Below, in pieces: positions 27,121-35,874 of a DNA stretch of 64,000 bases. The notes beneath the pieces were generated by a model that saw only the letters and a program-made list of their open reading frames with translations, searched no databases and was not told where the DNA came from. The DNA is taken from the NCBI GenBank assembly GCA_017501665.1, contig JAFVWM010000036.1:62001-126000 (forward strand). The letters are read 5' to 3'. The stretch is from Alphaproteobacteria bacterium (GTDB lineage Bacteria; Pseudomonadota; Alphaproteobacteria; RF32; CAG-239). The position numbers were made by a program, and so were the translations under genes. Each line of letters starts with the position of its first letter. The first letter of the stretch is position 1.

Positions 27121-28398
27121 TTATTTCACCTTGTGTAATTTTCTTTCAGGCACCGGAATTGCAAAGCCTTTTTTAGCATTATAATTGTTAATTTTGCGCA
27201 TTAATTGATAATCCGGATATCCGTCTTGCGGTAACATAGCTTTTTTTTGCACTTTTTTAATGGCATCACGTGTTTTTGTTCCCAGCTGTCCGTCTTCATC
27301 AAGCTTAAACCAACCCAATTTATTTATAAAAGATTGAATTTTTAACACATCATCGGTTTTAACCTTTTGTACTTTGTTTTGTGTCAATTTTTGCCATTTT
27401 TTAGAAGTTTTTACATAATCAGCCAAAATTCCTACGGCTAAAGCATAGTTTTCTGAGCGATTCCAATGCATAATTTTATAAAAATTATCAGTAATTAAAT
27501 AAGCATTACCGTTTTTGCCTTCCGGAGTAATAATCGAAACTTTTAATTCCGGCGCAAGTTTAATTTTTTTGCCCTTTGCCGTCCTTACCCCTATTTTATT
27601 TAAGGTTTTAACAGTAATATCTTTGTGTCTGCCGGTAAGTTTATAATCAAAATTCCAAGGTAAATTTACCTTCATTCCCCAAGGAATATCTTTTTTCCAA
27701 CCGATAGTCGTCAGATAATTTGCTGCCGAAGCTGCCGCATCATCAAAACTATTCCAAATATCAATTTTCTTATCTCCGTCAAAATCAACGGCATAAGCAT
27801 TAAAAGTTGATGGCATAAATTGAAAATGCCCCATTGCTCCGGCCCAAGAGCCATCCATTTTTGTAAAATCGATATCATAATCATCAATAATTTTCAAAGC
27901 ATTAAACAGTTCTTTTTTGAAAAACTCCGAGCGCCTTTTATCATAGCTCATCTCGGTTAAGGCATCAATCACATTATGACCGCCGAAATTTGAACCGAAA
28001 TTGGTCTCAATTCCCCAAAAAGCCACCACATATTCCGCCGGCAAAGTATATTTTTCTTCCAACTTTGCCCACAAAGGTTTCAATTTAACATAATATTCTT
28101 GGGCTTTTTCGGTTCTTACTTGATTAACAACCCGATTTATATATTCATCAGAAGTCAAAACAAATTCCAACTGTTTTCTGTCATGAACAACTGCTTTGGG
28201 CTCATGATAATAGTTTTGAGCATAAACTTTCTTTATGGTTTTTTCAGAAATTCCCTTTTCTATCATCTCTGACTTCAAATTTTCCAACCACTCCAAATAT
28301 TCTTTCGGAGCCTCAATTTTTAAATTATCGGTAGCACAAGCCGTTGCACTCCATAATGCAATCATCGACACCGCCAACATATTTTTAGGAAATTTCAT
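27121..28398 (-). CDS. mltB: Lytic murein transglycosylase MltB family
   Basis: 425 aa. A signal peptide (about 1-22) precedes the transglycosylase domain with the catalytic Glu in FWGIETNFGS and AGAMGHFQFMPST. A peptidoglycan-binding domain (about 345-405) ends the protein. It cleaves glycan strands to 1,6-anhydro-muropeptides. Unlike E. coli MltB, no lipobox is evident. A 41-bp piece of a related gene is found at 29091-29131. A possible hairpin lies upstream, after the small gene at 28586. Confidence 0.95.
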   Translation of the reverse strand: MKFPKNMLAVSMIALWSATACATDNLKIEAPKEYLEWLENLKSEMIEKGISEKTIKKVYAQNYYHEPKAVVHDRKQLEFVLTSDEYINRVVNQVRTEKAQEYYVKLKPLWAKLEEKYTLPAEYVVAFWGIETNFGSNFGGHNVIDALTEMSYDKRRSEFFKKELFNALKIIDDYDIDFTKMDGSWAGAMGHFQFMPSTFNAYAVDFDGDKKIDIWNSFDDAAASAANYLTTIGWKKDIPWGMKVNLPWNFDYKLTGRHKDITVKTLNKIGVRTAKGKKIKLAPELKVSIITPEGKNGNAYLITDNFYKIMHWNRSENYALAVGILADYVKTSKKWQKLTQNKVQKVKTDDVLKIQSFINKLGWFKLDEDGQLGTKTRDAIKKVQKKAMLPQDGYPDYQLMRKINNYNAKKGFAIPVPERKLHKVK

Positions 28399-28545
28399 GT
28401 CAACCGCCTTATAATAACCATATTAAAAGCAAATTATAAGGCTAATTACTTTAAAAACATTTAAATCTTATAAAATTTTCAACACATCATAACAGCAATC
28501 TTATATGTATTTTTTATTATTGTCAGCTTTACATAACAAAAGACG

Positions 28546-28582
28546 AACTCCTCATAACAATATTGTTACGAGGAGTTTAATT
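28546..28582 (-). terminator. Hairpin between mltB and the 99-aa gene
   Basis: A 12-bp near-perfect inverted repeat, AACTCCTC...AACAATATTGTT...GAGGAGTT. T-rich tails are modest on both sides. It is directly after the stop of the 99-aa gene on the minus strand. Confidence 0.55.
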
Positions 28583-28585
28583 AGG

Positions 28586-28885
28586 TTACTCATCATCACC
28601 GCAAGAATACTTTAACCATCCTACAATGAAGTTTATTGTAAAAATTAAAATTGCAATAACCTTTGTTATTGCTCCAGGTTCTTTTAATAATGGATTAGCA
28701 CATAAAAACGCTAAAACCATGACAAACCCGGAAAGAGCAAACACAAACAAGGAAGAAAGAATATTCCATCCTTTAATTTCGTTTATTGCAACTTTTACCG
28801 CTGCTCCGGCTATTAATGATAATATTACAAAGCCGAATAATTCTAGCCATTCATAAAAACTGAACAGCAAATTTATTTTTTCCAT
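28586..28885 (-). CDS. Small membrane protein, unrecognised
   Basis: 99 aa with three hydrophobic segments (about 14-32, 42-62 and 72-90). I recognise no family. The ATG follows a leader ending in TTAAAAAAAATTATATAT, which resembles the A-rich segment before the 53-aa and 326-aa genes, but without the conserved upstream block. It is a single gene, with a hairpin after it and a long gene-free stretch before it. Confidence 0.6.
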   Translation of the reverse strand: MEKINLLFSFYEWLELFGFVILSLIAGAAVKVAINEIKGWNILSSLFVFALSGFVMVLAFLCANPLLKEPGAITKVIAILIFTINFIVGWLKYSCGDDE

Positions 28886-29090
28886 ATATATAATTTTTTT
28901 TAATAATTACTTTCAAATATTAGATAACACATTTTTTAATAAAAAACAACCTTTTTATATATAAATTTACATTTCACAATATCTAAATAACACTACAATA
29001 TACTAAAAAATCAAAAAAATTTCACCCTTACAATAAATCCCTTACAACATAAAAATTGTGAGAGGTCTAAGAATCAAGTCTCATTCACTT
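28886..29090. other. Intergenic AT-rich stretch, no gene seen
   Basis: No convincing ORF, RNA or hairpin is seen. It lies between the start of the 99-aa gene and the mltB relic. Confidence 0.5.
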
Positions 29091-29131
29091 ACCACATATT
29101 CCGCCGGCAAAACATATTTTTCTTCCAATTT
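29091..29131 (-). pseudogene. 41-bp relic of an mltB-like gene
   Basis: Aligns with 28025-28065 within mltB at 38 of 41 positions, in the same orientation. On the minus strand it reads KLEEKYVLPAEYVV, against KLEEKYTLPAEYVV in mltB. Two of the three substitutions fall in one codon (Thr to Val) and the third is silent. It probably derives from a diverged paralogue, not from a recent copy of the adjacent gene. It ends abruptly at the start of repeat copy 1. Confidence 0.6.
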
Positions 29132-29325
29132 TTGTTAATGAGTTAAGGTCGTGTAAACGACCGTAAACGAATTTACAAAATAAGTGACCGAAGTTGAGTT
29201 GTTGAGCTTTTTCTCAAAAGCGAAACTTACGAAACAAGACCGAACCCGTAGGGTGAGAATCCCTACTCATAAACAAAAAAAGCTCTCCTTACGGAAGAGC
29301 TTTACATTATGGTACGCGCGCGGGG
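29130..29325. repeat. Repeat copy 1: tRNA-Lys 3' end plus downstream region
   Basis: About 196 bp matching 29379-29574 with only one difference seen (at 29265 versus 29514). It includes the last 14 bases of the tRNA-Lys gene at its right edge, its terminator (29275-29303), and about 145 bp of downstream sequence. The offset is 249 bp. Confidence 0.85.
29275..29303 (-). terminator. Duplicate of the tRNA-Lys terminator
   Basis: The same AAGCTCTTCC-GTAA-GGAGAGCTT hairpin as at 29524-29552, with the T-run, inside repeat copy 1 and without a functional tRNA before it. Confidence 0.75.
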
Positions 29326-29332
29326 CTTGAGG

Positions 29333-29364
29333 ATAAAATCGATCGTTACTCCGATCGATTTTAC
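29333..29364. repeat. Palindrome between the two repeat copies
   Basis: Arms ATAAAATCGATCG (29333-29345) and CGATCGATTTTAC (29352-29364), matching at 12 of 13 positions, with a 6-base loop TTACTC. It is in the 53-bp unique stretch between the copies. No T-tail follows, so it is probably not a terminator. Confidence 0.6.
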
Positions 29365-29378
29365 CGCAAAAGGCGTAG

Positions 29379-29574
29379 TTTTGTTAATGAGTTAAGGTCG
29401 TGTAAACGACCGTAAACGAATTTACAAAATAAGTGACCGAAGTTGAGTTGTTGAGCTTTTTCTCAAAAGCGAAACTTACGAAACAAGACCGAACCCGTAG
29501 GGTGAGAATCCCTGCTCATAAACAAAAAAAGCTCTCCTTACGGAAGAGCTTTACATTATGGTACGCGCGCGGGG
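29379..29574. repeat. Repeat copy 2, adjoining the intact tRNA-Lys
   Basis: The second copy of the 196-bp repeat. Its right end is the 3' end of the intact tRNA-Lys at 29559-29635, so this copy is the original and copy 1 the duplicate. Confidence 0.85.
29524..29552 (-). terminator. Terminator of tRNA-Lys
   Basis: AAGCTCTTCC-GTAA-GGAGAGCTT followed by a T-run on the minus strand, starting 7 bp after the tRNA 3' end. Confidence 0.85.
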
Positions 29575-29635
29575 ATTCGAACCCCGGACCCACTGATTAA
29601 GAGTCAGTTGCTCTAGCCAACTGAGCTACGCGCGC
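29559..29635 (-). tRNA. tRNA-Lys (anticodon CUU)
   Basis: 77 nt including the encoded CCA (29561-29559). The acceptor stem is GCGCGCG with CGCGCGT. The anticodon arm is ACTGA-CTCTTAA-TCAGT with anticodon CTT. The T arm has GGTTCGAATCC. Its last part is duplicated at 29312-29325. Confidence 0.95.
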
Positions 29636-29709
29636 ATAATCCTTTCGAAAAGGGACTATAAACCACCTATTTTATTTTTCAAGCATTTTTTTTATTATAT
29701 TTTATTTTT

Positions 29710-30189
29710 TTAATATCTTTCGTTAACTACTCTATTTACAACGATATTTGTTTTTTCCATATCATTCAAATATTCACCTTTATAATACCCCTTTTTAATA
29801 TCTTTTGATGTACGATAAACTTTTTGAGCTAACTCCACTCTAGGATCATCATTACAAAGTTTTTCCATTCCATCTTTTGATAACAACGTTACTTTTTCTC
29901 TATTCTTATCTACACACACACTATACGACGGATGCTCATTTTCTGTATAAAAATCAATAAAACAACTATTATTGGGCAAAACCGTACATGTACAAACTTT
30001 TCTATCATTTTCATTATAGTAATTTACCGAAAGATTCATATATTCCGAAGAAAAATGGGCTGTTTCTTTATCTGCCTTCATTATAGCAACAACCGCACCG
30101 CAAAAATCAAAATCCTTACTTACTTCAACTGCTGTATATAACAAATCTTTGTTTTTTTGTTTAGCTTTATTACCTAAATTTCTAACCAT
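29710..30189 (-). CDS. Unrecognised 159-aa protein
   Basis: 159 aa from the ATG at 30189, which sits 6 bp after GAGG; an in-frame GTG at 30201 is possible but overlaps that site. It has no membrane segment or signal. The sequence is rich in Lys, Asn and Glu, with several Cys but no paired motif. I recognise no family. It is a single gene lying between tRNA-Lys and terC, a typical place for accessory genes. A hairpin with a T-tail lies upstream at 30253-30286. Confidence 0.6.
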   Translation of the reverse strand: MVRNLGNKAKQKNKDLLYTAVEVSKDFDFCGAVVAIMKADKETAHFSSEYMNLSVNYYNENDRKVCTCTVLPNNSCFIDFYTENEHPSYSVCVDKNREKVTLLSKDGMEKLCNDDPRVELAQKVYRTSKDIKKGYYKGEYLNDMEKTNIVVNRVVNERY

Positions 30190-30252
30190 CTTTTTCCTCA
30201 CTTTTTGTTAATAATAAAATACCAATACCATATTTTTGTCTATTTTTCAACA

Positions 30253-30286
30253 AAAAAAATACCCTGTAACAATAAAGTCACAGGGG
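30253..30286 (-). terminator. Second hairpin after terC or leader attenuator of the 159-aa gene
   Basis: CCCTGTGAC...GTTACAGGG with a loop of about 6 bases, followed on the minus strand by TATTTTTTTT. It comes after the terC terminator and 64 bp before the 159-aa gene, so it could serve as either. Confidence 0.5.
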
Positions 30287-30332
30287 AATTACATATTTAT
30301 TATATGCCTTATCTTTAAAAATAAAAAGTAAA

Positions 30333-30366
30333 GAAAAAAATAACTCTACTATTTATAGAGTTATTT
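30333..30366 (-). terminator. Terminator of terC
   Basis: AATAACTCTATAAATAGTAGAGTTATT on the minus strand is a hairpin with a 10-bp stem, followed by a run of seven T. Confidence 0.8.
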
Positions 30367-30382
30367 TTATTTGTTTTAACAT

Positions 30383-31345
30383 CTAAGCTTTTTTATCTTT
30401 TATTACCGAAAATGCAATTCCTCCGAATAATAAGCCGAAAGTTACACTCAATGAATGTATTGCCTCCAACTCAAAACCGAACAACTTCGGTACAAAAATC
30501 TTCAATCCGATAAATACCAAGATAATAGCCAGTGCCGGTTTTAAGTACTTAAACTTATGTACTACTGCCTCCAATAAAAAGTACAAAGCTCTCAAACCTA
30601 ATATAGCAAAAATATTACTGGTATATACTACAAACACATCTTGAGTAATAAGGAATATTGCCGGAATTGAATCAAGTGCAAAAATCACATCCATTGTTTC
30701 AATGACTATTAATGCAAAAAACAACGGTGTCATATAATATTTGTTACCTTTTTCAATAATAAAATGTTCACCATGTAATTTTTTGGTAATTCTAAAGGTT
30801 TTAGCAATAAATTTATAAACTTTCGATTCCTTAAAATTACCCTCTTCTTCATCTTTGGTAACAAGCATTTTTATACCGGTATAAACCAATATTACAGAAA
30901 AAACATATAACACCCAATGGAAATTGGCAATCAATGCTTCACCGACATAAATAAGTATGGCACGCATAACTATCGCACCTAAGATTCCCCAAAACAACAC
31001 TCTGTGTTGATATTCTCTGGGAACACCGATAGATGCAAAAACCAAAGACATAATAAAGATATTATCCAAAGACAAACTTTTTTCTACCAAAAATCCGGTA
31101 AAATAATCCATTCCCAAATCAATGCCTTTTTCATATATCACAAACACCCCGAACAAACATGCCGCCGCAATATATAATATACACAATATTAATGTATGCA
31201 TAAAATTTGGAACTTCGTTTTTACGATTAAATACGAACAAATCAAAAAACAACAATGCTAATACCACTATTCCGAAAATTACCCACATTGATTCTTGTGA
31301 AAGAATTGTATGATTTGTAAATAGTTCATTTAACTTTTCAAACAT
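30383..31345 (-). CDS. TerC family integral membrane protein (Alx-like)
   Basis: 320 aa from the ATG at 31345, which follows a GGAGG site at 31351-31356; a longer reading to 31378 is not needed. It has about nine hydrophobic helices and the family motifs EKSLSLDNIFIMSLVF (after the second helix) and VIETMDVIFALDSIPAIF with acidic residues in the membrane. TerC/Alx proteins are linked to manganese export and to metal loading of exoenzymes during secretion. It is a single gene with a terminator. No yybP-ykoY-type riboswitch was recognised upstream. Confidence 0.92.
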   Translation of the reverse strand: MFEKLNELFTNHTILSQESMWVIFGIVVLALLFFDLFVFNRKNEVPNFMHTLILCILYIAAACLFGVFVIYEKGIDLGMDYFTGFLVEKSLSLDNIFIMSLVFASIGVPREYQHRVLFWGILGAIVMRAILIYVGEALIANFHWVLYVFSVILVYTGIKMLVTKDEEEGNFKESKVYKFIAKTFRITKKLHGEHFIIEKGNKYYMTPLFFALIVIETMDVIFALDSIPAIFLITQDVFVVYTSNIFAILGLRALYFLLEAVVHKFKYLKPALAIILVFIGLKIFVPKLFGFELEAIHSLSVTFGLLFGGIAFSVIKDKKA

Positions 31346-31438
31346 CAAAAACCTCCGATAATTATTTATCAGAAACAATTATCCTTTGTTTTATTACGAG
31401 TCAAATCAGATACTTGTTTATACACAATCTGCAAAATA

Positions 31439-31466
31439 CAAAAACCGCCCTTGCGGACGGTTTTTC
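31439..31466 (-). terminator. Terminator of tRNA-Ser
   Basis: CCGTCC-GCAA-GGGCGG followed by TTTTTG on the minus strand, 3 bp after the tRNA end. Confidence 0.8.
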
Positions 31467-31468
31467 AG

Positions 31469-31555
31469 TGGCGGAGAGTACAGGACTCGAACCTGTGCAT
31501 CGGTATCCCGATGACGGATTAGCAATCCGCTGCATTACCACTCTGCCAACTCTCC
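31469..31555 (-). tRNA. tRNA-Ser (anticodon GCU)
   Basis: 87 nt including the encoded CCA (31471-31469). The anticodon arm is GCGGA-TTGCTAA-TCCGT with anticodon GCT, and a long variable arm (CATCGGGATACCGATG) is present, as expected for a class II tRNA. Confidence 0.95.
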
Positions 31556-31613
31556 ACGTGGTAACGGGACAATATTTAACTTAAGTTTTTAATCTCGTCA
31601 ACATATTTTTTTA

Positions 31614-32387
31614 TTAATGGAACAAAATTGTAATATATGTCATTAATATAAAGCCCGAAAAAACAGCCCATACCGACTTGGTATTTTCTTTTTGCCCGTA
31701 AGTTTCCGGCAAAATCTCATTTATTATAACAAATAACATTGTACCTCCGGCCATTGCCATACCATATGGAACAATATTAAAATCAATTCCGGTCAATAAT
31801 AATCCGATAATTGCACCCAATGGCTGAATCAGTCCTATAAACAGCGACATTAAAGAGGCTCTTATTTTTGAATATCCGGCCCCGACCAATGAAATAGCAA
31901 TAGTTAATCCCTCCGGAATATTATGAATTGCAATTCCTATAAGTAAAGACATCGGATTAACCATTTCTTCGGCCCCGAATGCTATACCGATAGACAAACC
32001 TTCAGGTATTTTATGTAACGTGATGGCTATAATAAACAACCATGCTTTTTTTATATCAACATGCGGACCATGATGTCCTGTTCCGTTATGCTCATGAGGC
32101 AATATTATATTAAGTACCCCTACTAATAAAACCCCAACTCCTATAGACAAAGCATATTTTAAGGCATCAATATGTATATTTTCGTCATTCCCGACAATAT
32201 GTTTCATTGCCGGCATAAGCAGTGAAAAAAAAGACGCTGATAACATCACACCGGCTGCAATATTAAGTAATAAATTTATTTCGGCTTTATAATAACGTTT
32301 TTTTACAAAAACACACAAACCGCCTACACCTGTAACCAATCCGGCTAATAATGATGCTAAAAATCCATTCATAAAAACTTCATTCAT
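31614..32387 (-). CDS. ZIP family metal transporter
   Basis: 257 aa from the ATG at 32387; a TTG nine bases earlier overlaps the mutL stop. It has about eight hydrophobic segments. Helix IV carries HKIPEGLSIGIAFG and helix V HNIPEGLTIAIS, the metal-pathway motifs of ZIP/ZupT proteins. A His-rich loop (HEHNGTGHHGPH) lies before helix IV. It imports divalent metals, most likely zinc. It follows mutL directly, so is likely cotranscribed with it. Confidence 0.93.
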   Translation of the reverse strand: MNEVFMNGFLASLLAGLVTGVGGLCVFVKKRYYKAEINLLLNIAAGVMLSASFFSLLMPAMKHIVGNDENIHIDALKYALSIGVGVLLVGVLNIILPHEHNGTGHHGPHVDIKKAWLFIIAITLHKIPEGLSIGIAFGAEEMVNPMSLLIGIAIHNIPEGLTIAISLVGAGYSKIRASLMSLFIGLIQPLGAIIGLLLTGIDFNIVPYGMAMAGGTMLFVIINEILPETYGQKENTKSVWAVFSGFILMTYITILFH

Positions 32388-32392
32388 AATTA

Positions 32393-34207
32393 TCAATTCC
32401 TATCAAACAAGTGAGCAATATCTTTCATCTTAAGCTCAACATAAGTCGGACGACCATGATTGCATTGTCCGGAATGCGGTGTTTTTTCCATATCTCGCAA
32501 CAACTTATTCATCTCTTCAATATTTAGTCTGCGCCCTGCTCTTACCGAACCGTGACAAGCCAAAGTTGCACAAACCAAATGAAGTTTTTCTTTCAAATTA
32601 AACCCGCTTCCCCATTCAAGTACTTGTTCGGCCAAATCTTTTACCAAAGCTTTTGCATCAACCTCGCCGAGTAATGCCGGTGTGGCTCTGACCAACACCG
32701 CCGTTGTTCCGAATTCTTCAATTTCCAAGCCCAATTTTGCCAAATCATCAATCACTGACAAAAGCTTGTTCTTTTCAGACATTGACAAATCCACGATTTC
32801 GGGAATAAGCAATATTTGTGAAGCCTGATTTTTTGCCTCTAAACCGGCTTTTAGTTTTTCCATAACAATGCGCTCATGCGCTGCGTGTTGATCGACAATA
32901 ATCAAACTGTCCGGTGTTTGCGCAATAATATAAGTATCATTTATCTGTGCCTTCGCCAAACCGAGTGCTCCGATTTCGTCTTGGACAACACCAGAATAAT
33001 CAATATCTTCCGTTTTAACCGAAAACTTATATTCCAAATCGGGCAAATCAGCTTGTTTTTTACCTCCGCCATAAGAAAAACTTTGATAATTACCTATCTT
33101 AATGCTCGGATTATAAATTTCTGATTCATTCAAGGTCAAATTTTCATCAAACGAAACATTTTCAACTCTGGCAATTTGGCTCAAATCCAATGTGTTAGAT
33201 GTTTTTCCCGAAGCTCTTGATAAAGCATTTTTGATTGATGAAACAAGCAATCCTCTGACTAAGTTATTATCATAAAATCTGACTTCAGCTTTTGTCGGAT
33301 GAACATTGACATCAACATCTTGCGGATTAACATCAAAAAATAATGCGCACATAGGATATCTGCCTGACGCCAATACATCGCTATAAGCTCCTTTTATGGC
33401 ACCTAAAAGCAATTTATCACGCACCACACGATTATTTACAAATAAAAATTGTGATAATGAATTAGCTTTGTTAAGTGTAGGCAAAGAAATATATCCGCTG
33501 ATTGAAACGTCATCACGTTTGATGTCTATCAATATCGAATTTTCTCTAAACTCTCTACCCATAACCGCAACAAGCCTGTCCATACGCGCTTCAAACAAAT
33601 CACCGTTTCCGGCAGGATAAAACAGCTTTTTCTTACCTTCGGCATACAAAATAAAAGCAACTGACGGATTAGCCAAAGCAATTCGCTCAACCACATCAAC
33701 ACAAGAAGCCGTTTCGCTTGATGATGATTTCAAAAACTTTAATCTTGCCGGTGTCGAATAAAACAAATCACGTACTTCAATCGTTGTACCCTTGTTACAA
33801 GCTACGGGTTCAACTTGAGATTTTACACCACCGTCAACATTGATTCTCCAACCGTTTTCATCATCTTGTCTTCTGGTCAGAATACTCATACGTGAAACCG
33901 ACGAAATAGATGGCAAAGCTTCGCCCCTGAAACCGAAAAAGCAAATATTAAACAAATTATCATCGGGCAACTTAGATGTTGCATGTCGCTCAACGGCAAT
34001 TTCCAAATCTTCTTTTGTCATTCCTTTGCCGTTATCGACTATTTTAATAAAAGTTTTACCCCCGTCGGATAAATGAACTTCAATTGCCGTAGCACCTGCA
34101 TCTAAAGCATTTTCCACCAATTCCTTAACCACCGATGCAGGTTTTTCTATCACCTCACCGGCTGCAATTTGGTTCACTAAATTCGAAGGTAAAATTCTTA
34201 TAGTCAT
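32393..34207 (-). CDS. mutL: DNA mismatch repair protein MutL
   Basis: 604 aa. GHKL ATPase motifs ELVENALDAGAT, DNGKGM and GFRGEALPS are present in the N-terminal third. The C-terminal half has DQHAAHERIVMEKL, which fits the DQHA(x)2E(x)4E endonuclease motif, and ACHGSVRAG and CNHGRPT. It is thus a nicking-type MutL, not the E. coli type that relies on MutH. Its start overlaps the pgi stop (TAATG). Confidence 0.95.
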   Translation of the reverse strand: MTIRILPSNLVNQIAAGEVIEKPASVVKELVENALDAGATAIEVHLSDGGKTFIKIVDNGKGMTKEDLEIAVERHATSKLPDDNLFNICFFGFRGEALPSISSVSRMSILTRRQDDENGWRINVDGGVKSQVEPVACNKGTTIEVRDLFYSTPARLKFLKSSSSETASCVDVVERIALANPSVAFILYAEGKKKLFYPAGNGDLFEARMDRLVAVMGREFRENSILIDIKRDDVSISGYISLPTLNKANSLSQFLFVNNRVVRDKLLLGAIKGAYSDVLASGRYPMCALFFDVNPQDVDVNVHPTKAEVRFYDNNLVRGLLVSSIKNALSRASGKTSNTLDLSQIARVENVSFDENLTLNESEIYNPSIKIGNYQSFSYGGGKKQADLPDLEYKFSVKTEDIDYSGVVQDEIGALGLAKAQINDTYIIAQTPDSLIIVDQHAAHERIVMEKLKAGLEAKNQASQILLIPEIVDLSMSEKNKLLSVIDDLAKLGLEIEEFGTTAVLVRATPALLGEVDAKALVKDLAEQVLEWGSGFNLKEKLHLVCATLACHGSVRAGRRLNIEEMNKLLRDMEKTPHSGQCNHGRPTYVELKMKDIAHLFDRN

Positions 34208-35859
34208 TATTTTCTAAATCCTTTAATTAACTTAATTAAAGCTGTTGTTGAACAATCGTGTTTCACATCATCTTTATTACCTTGCAATTCCGGCAAAATA
34301 CGAAGAGCCAATTGCTTACCGAGTTCTACGCCCATTTGGTCAAACGACGCAATATTCCAAACCACACCTTCCACATAAGTTTTGTGTTCATACATTGCCA
34401 CCAACATACCCAATGCAAACGGATCTATTTTCTTAAAGATAATAGTGTTTGACGGACGATTACCCTTAAATGTCTTATATTTTTTCAGTCTGTTTACTTC
34501 TTCTGATGACAAACCTTTTGCTTTTAATTCCTCTGTTGCTTCTTTGGTAGTTTTACCCATCATCAAAGCTTCACTTTGTGCTAAAATATTAGCCAACAAA
34601 ATTTCGTGATGCTCACCGATTTCGTTATGAGAAATTGCCGGAATAATAAAGTCACAGGGAATAAACGATGTTCCTTGATGTAACATTTGGAAAAATGAGT
34701 GTTGAACATCCGTCCCCGCACCGCCGAAAACTACCGGCGAAGTCTGATATTTGATAAAACGATTATTCAAATCAACATATTTTCCGTTACTTTCCATAAC
34801 AAGTTGTTGCAAATAAGCCGGCAAATAAGTCAAATATTGATCATATGGCACTACAACATGATTTCTTATATTAAAAAAATTATTATACCAAATAGAAAGT
34901 AACGCCAAAACAACCGGAATGTTTTTATCCAAATCAACAGTTTTAAAGTGATTATCCATAGCAAAAGCGCCTGATAACATTTTTTCAAAATTATCATATC
35001 CTACAGCTATTGCAATAATCAAACCGATTGCCGACCACATAGAATATCTTCCGCCGACAAAATCCCAAAATTCAAACATATTTTCAACATCAATACCGAA
35101 CTTTTCAACTTCTTTAGCATTGGTAGAAACAGCAACAAAGTGCTTAGATGTTGCGTGTTCGCCCAAAGCATCAATTAACCATTTGCGACAAGTTTTTGCA
35201 TTGGTCAAAGTTTCGATTGTGGTAAAAGTTTTGGAACAAACAATAAATAAAGTTGTTTCCGGATCAACTTTGTTCAAAACCTCAGCACAAGCTGTTCCGT
35301 CAATATTTGATATAAAATAACAATTCATTTCACCGGGCATATATTTTTTCAATGCCTCAACAGCCATTTTAGGTCCCAAATCAGAACCTCCTATTCCGAT
35401 ATTGACAATATTGGTCAACTTCTTGCCGGTATAACCGACAAATTCTCCCAAACGAACTGCTTCGGAAAAGCTTTTAATTTTAGCCAATACCGCATTAATT
35501 TCCGGCATAACATTTTCACCATCAACATAAATCGGAGTATTTTCCCTATTACGTAAAGCCACATGTAAAACAGCTCTGTTTTCGGTAATATTAATTTTTT
35601 TACCTTCAAACATATCCATAATTTTATTTCTGATTTTTGCTTTTTTTGCCAAAGCAATCAAGGCCTTAAATACTTTATCATTTATGCGATTTTTAGAAAA
35701 ATCAACTAACATATTTTCCAATTCTAACGTATATTTCTCGGCTCTCTTATCATCTTTTTCAAACATATCACGCATTTCAACTTTGCGCATTTTCTTTGCC
35801 AATTTTTCCAATTTTTTCCATTGTATGGATTTATTTATTTCATTTTTTAAATTAAACAT
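34207..35859 (-). CDS. pgi: Glucose-6-phosphate isomerase Pgi
   Basis: 550 aa, the usual length of the large-type Pgi. Characteristic signatures are IGIGGSDLGPKM, VCSKTFTTIETLTN, the catalytic-region GGRYSMWSAIGL, and EHKTYVEGVVWNIASFDQMGVELGKQLA near the C-terminus. It interconverts glucose-6-P and fructose-6-P. It is the first gene upstream of mutL on this strand, 15 bp after the M16 peptidase stop. Confidence 0.97.
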   Translation of the reverse strand: MFNLKNEINKSIQWKKLEKLAKKMRKVEMRDMFEKDDKRAEKYTLELENMLVDFSKNRINDKVFKALIALAKKAKIRNKIMDMFEGKKINITENRAVLHVALRNRENTPIYVDGENVMPEINAVLAKIKSFSEAVRLGEFVGYTGKKLTNIVNIGIGGSDLGPKMAVEALKKYMPGEMNCYFISNIDGTACAEVLNKVDPETTLFIVCSKTFTTIETLTNAKTCRKWLIDALGEHATSKHFVAVSTNAKEVEKFGIDVENMFEFWDFVGGRYSMWSAIGLIIAIAVGYDNFEKMLSGAFAMDNHFKTVDLDKNIPVVLALLSIWYNNFFNIRNHVVVPYDQYLTYLPAYLQQLVMESNGKYVDLNNRFIKYQTSPVVFGGAGTDVQHSFFQMLHQGTSFIPCDFIIPAISHNEIGEHHEILLANILAQSEALMMGKTTKEATEELKAKGLSSEEVNRLKKYKTFKGNRPSNTIIFKKIDPFALGMLVAMYEHKTYVEGVVWNIASFDQMGVELGKQLALRILPELQGNKDDVKHDCSTTALIKLIKGFRK

Positions 35860-35874
35860 TAAATTTCACCTCTT

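Noticed and set aside
29130..29574. CRISPR array or insertion sequence at the repeats
   Set aside because: There are only two long copies, no spacer pattern, no transposase and no terminal inverted repeats.
31346..31438. Manganese riboswitch upstream of terC
   Set aside because: No conserved yybP-ykoY-type elements could be recognised in the short gap, which also holds the tRNA-Ser terminator side.
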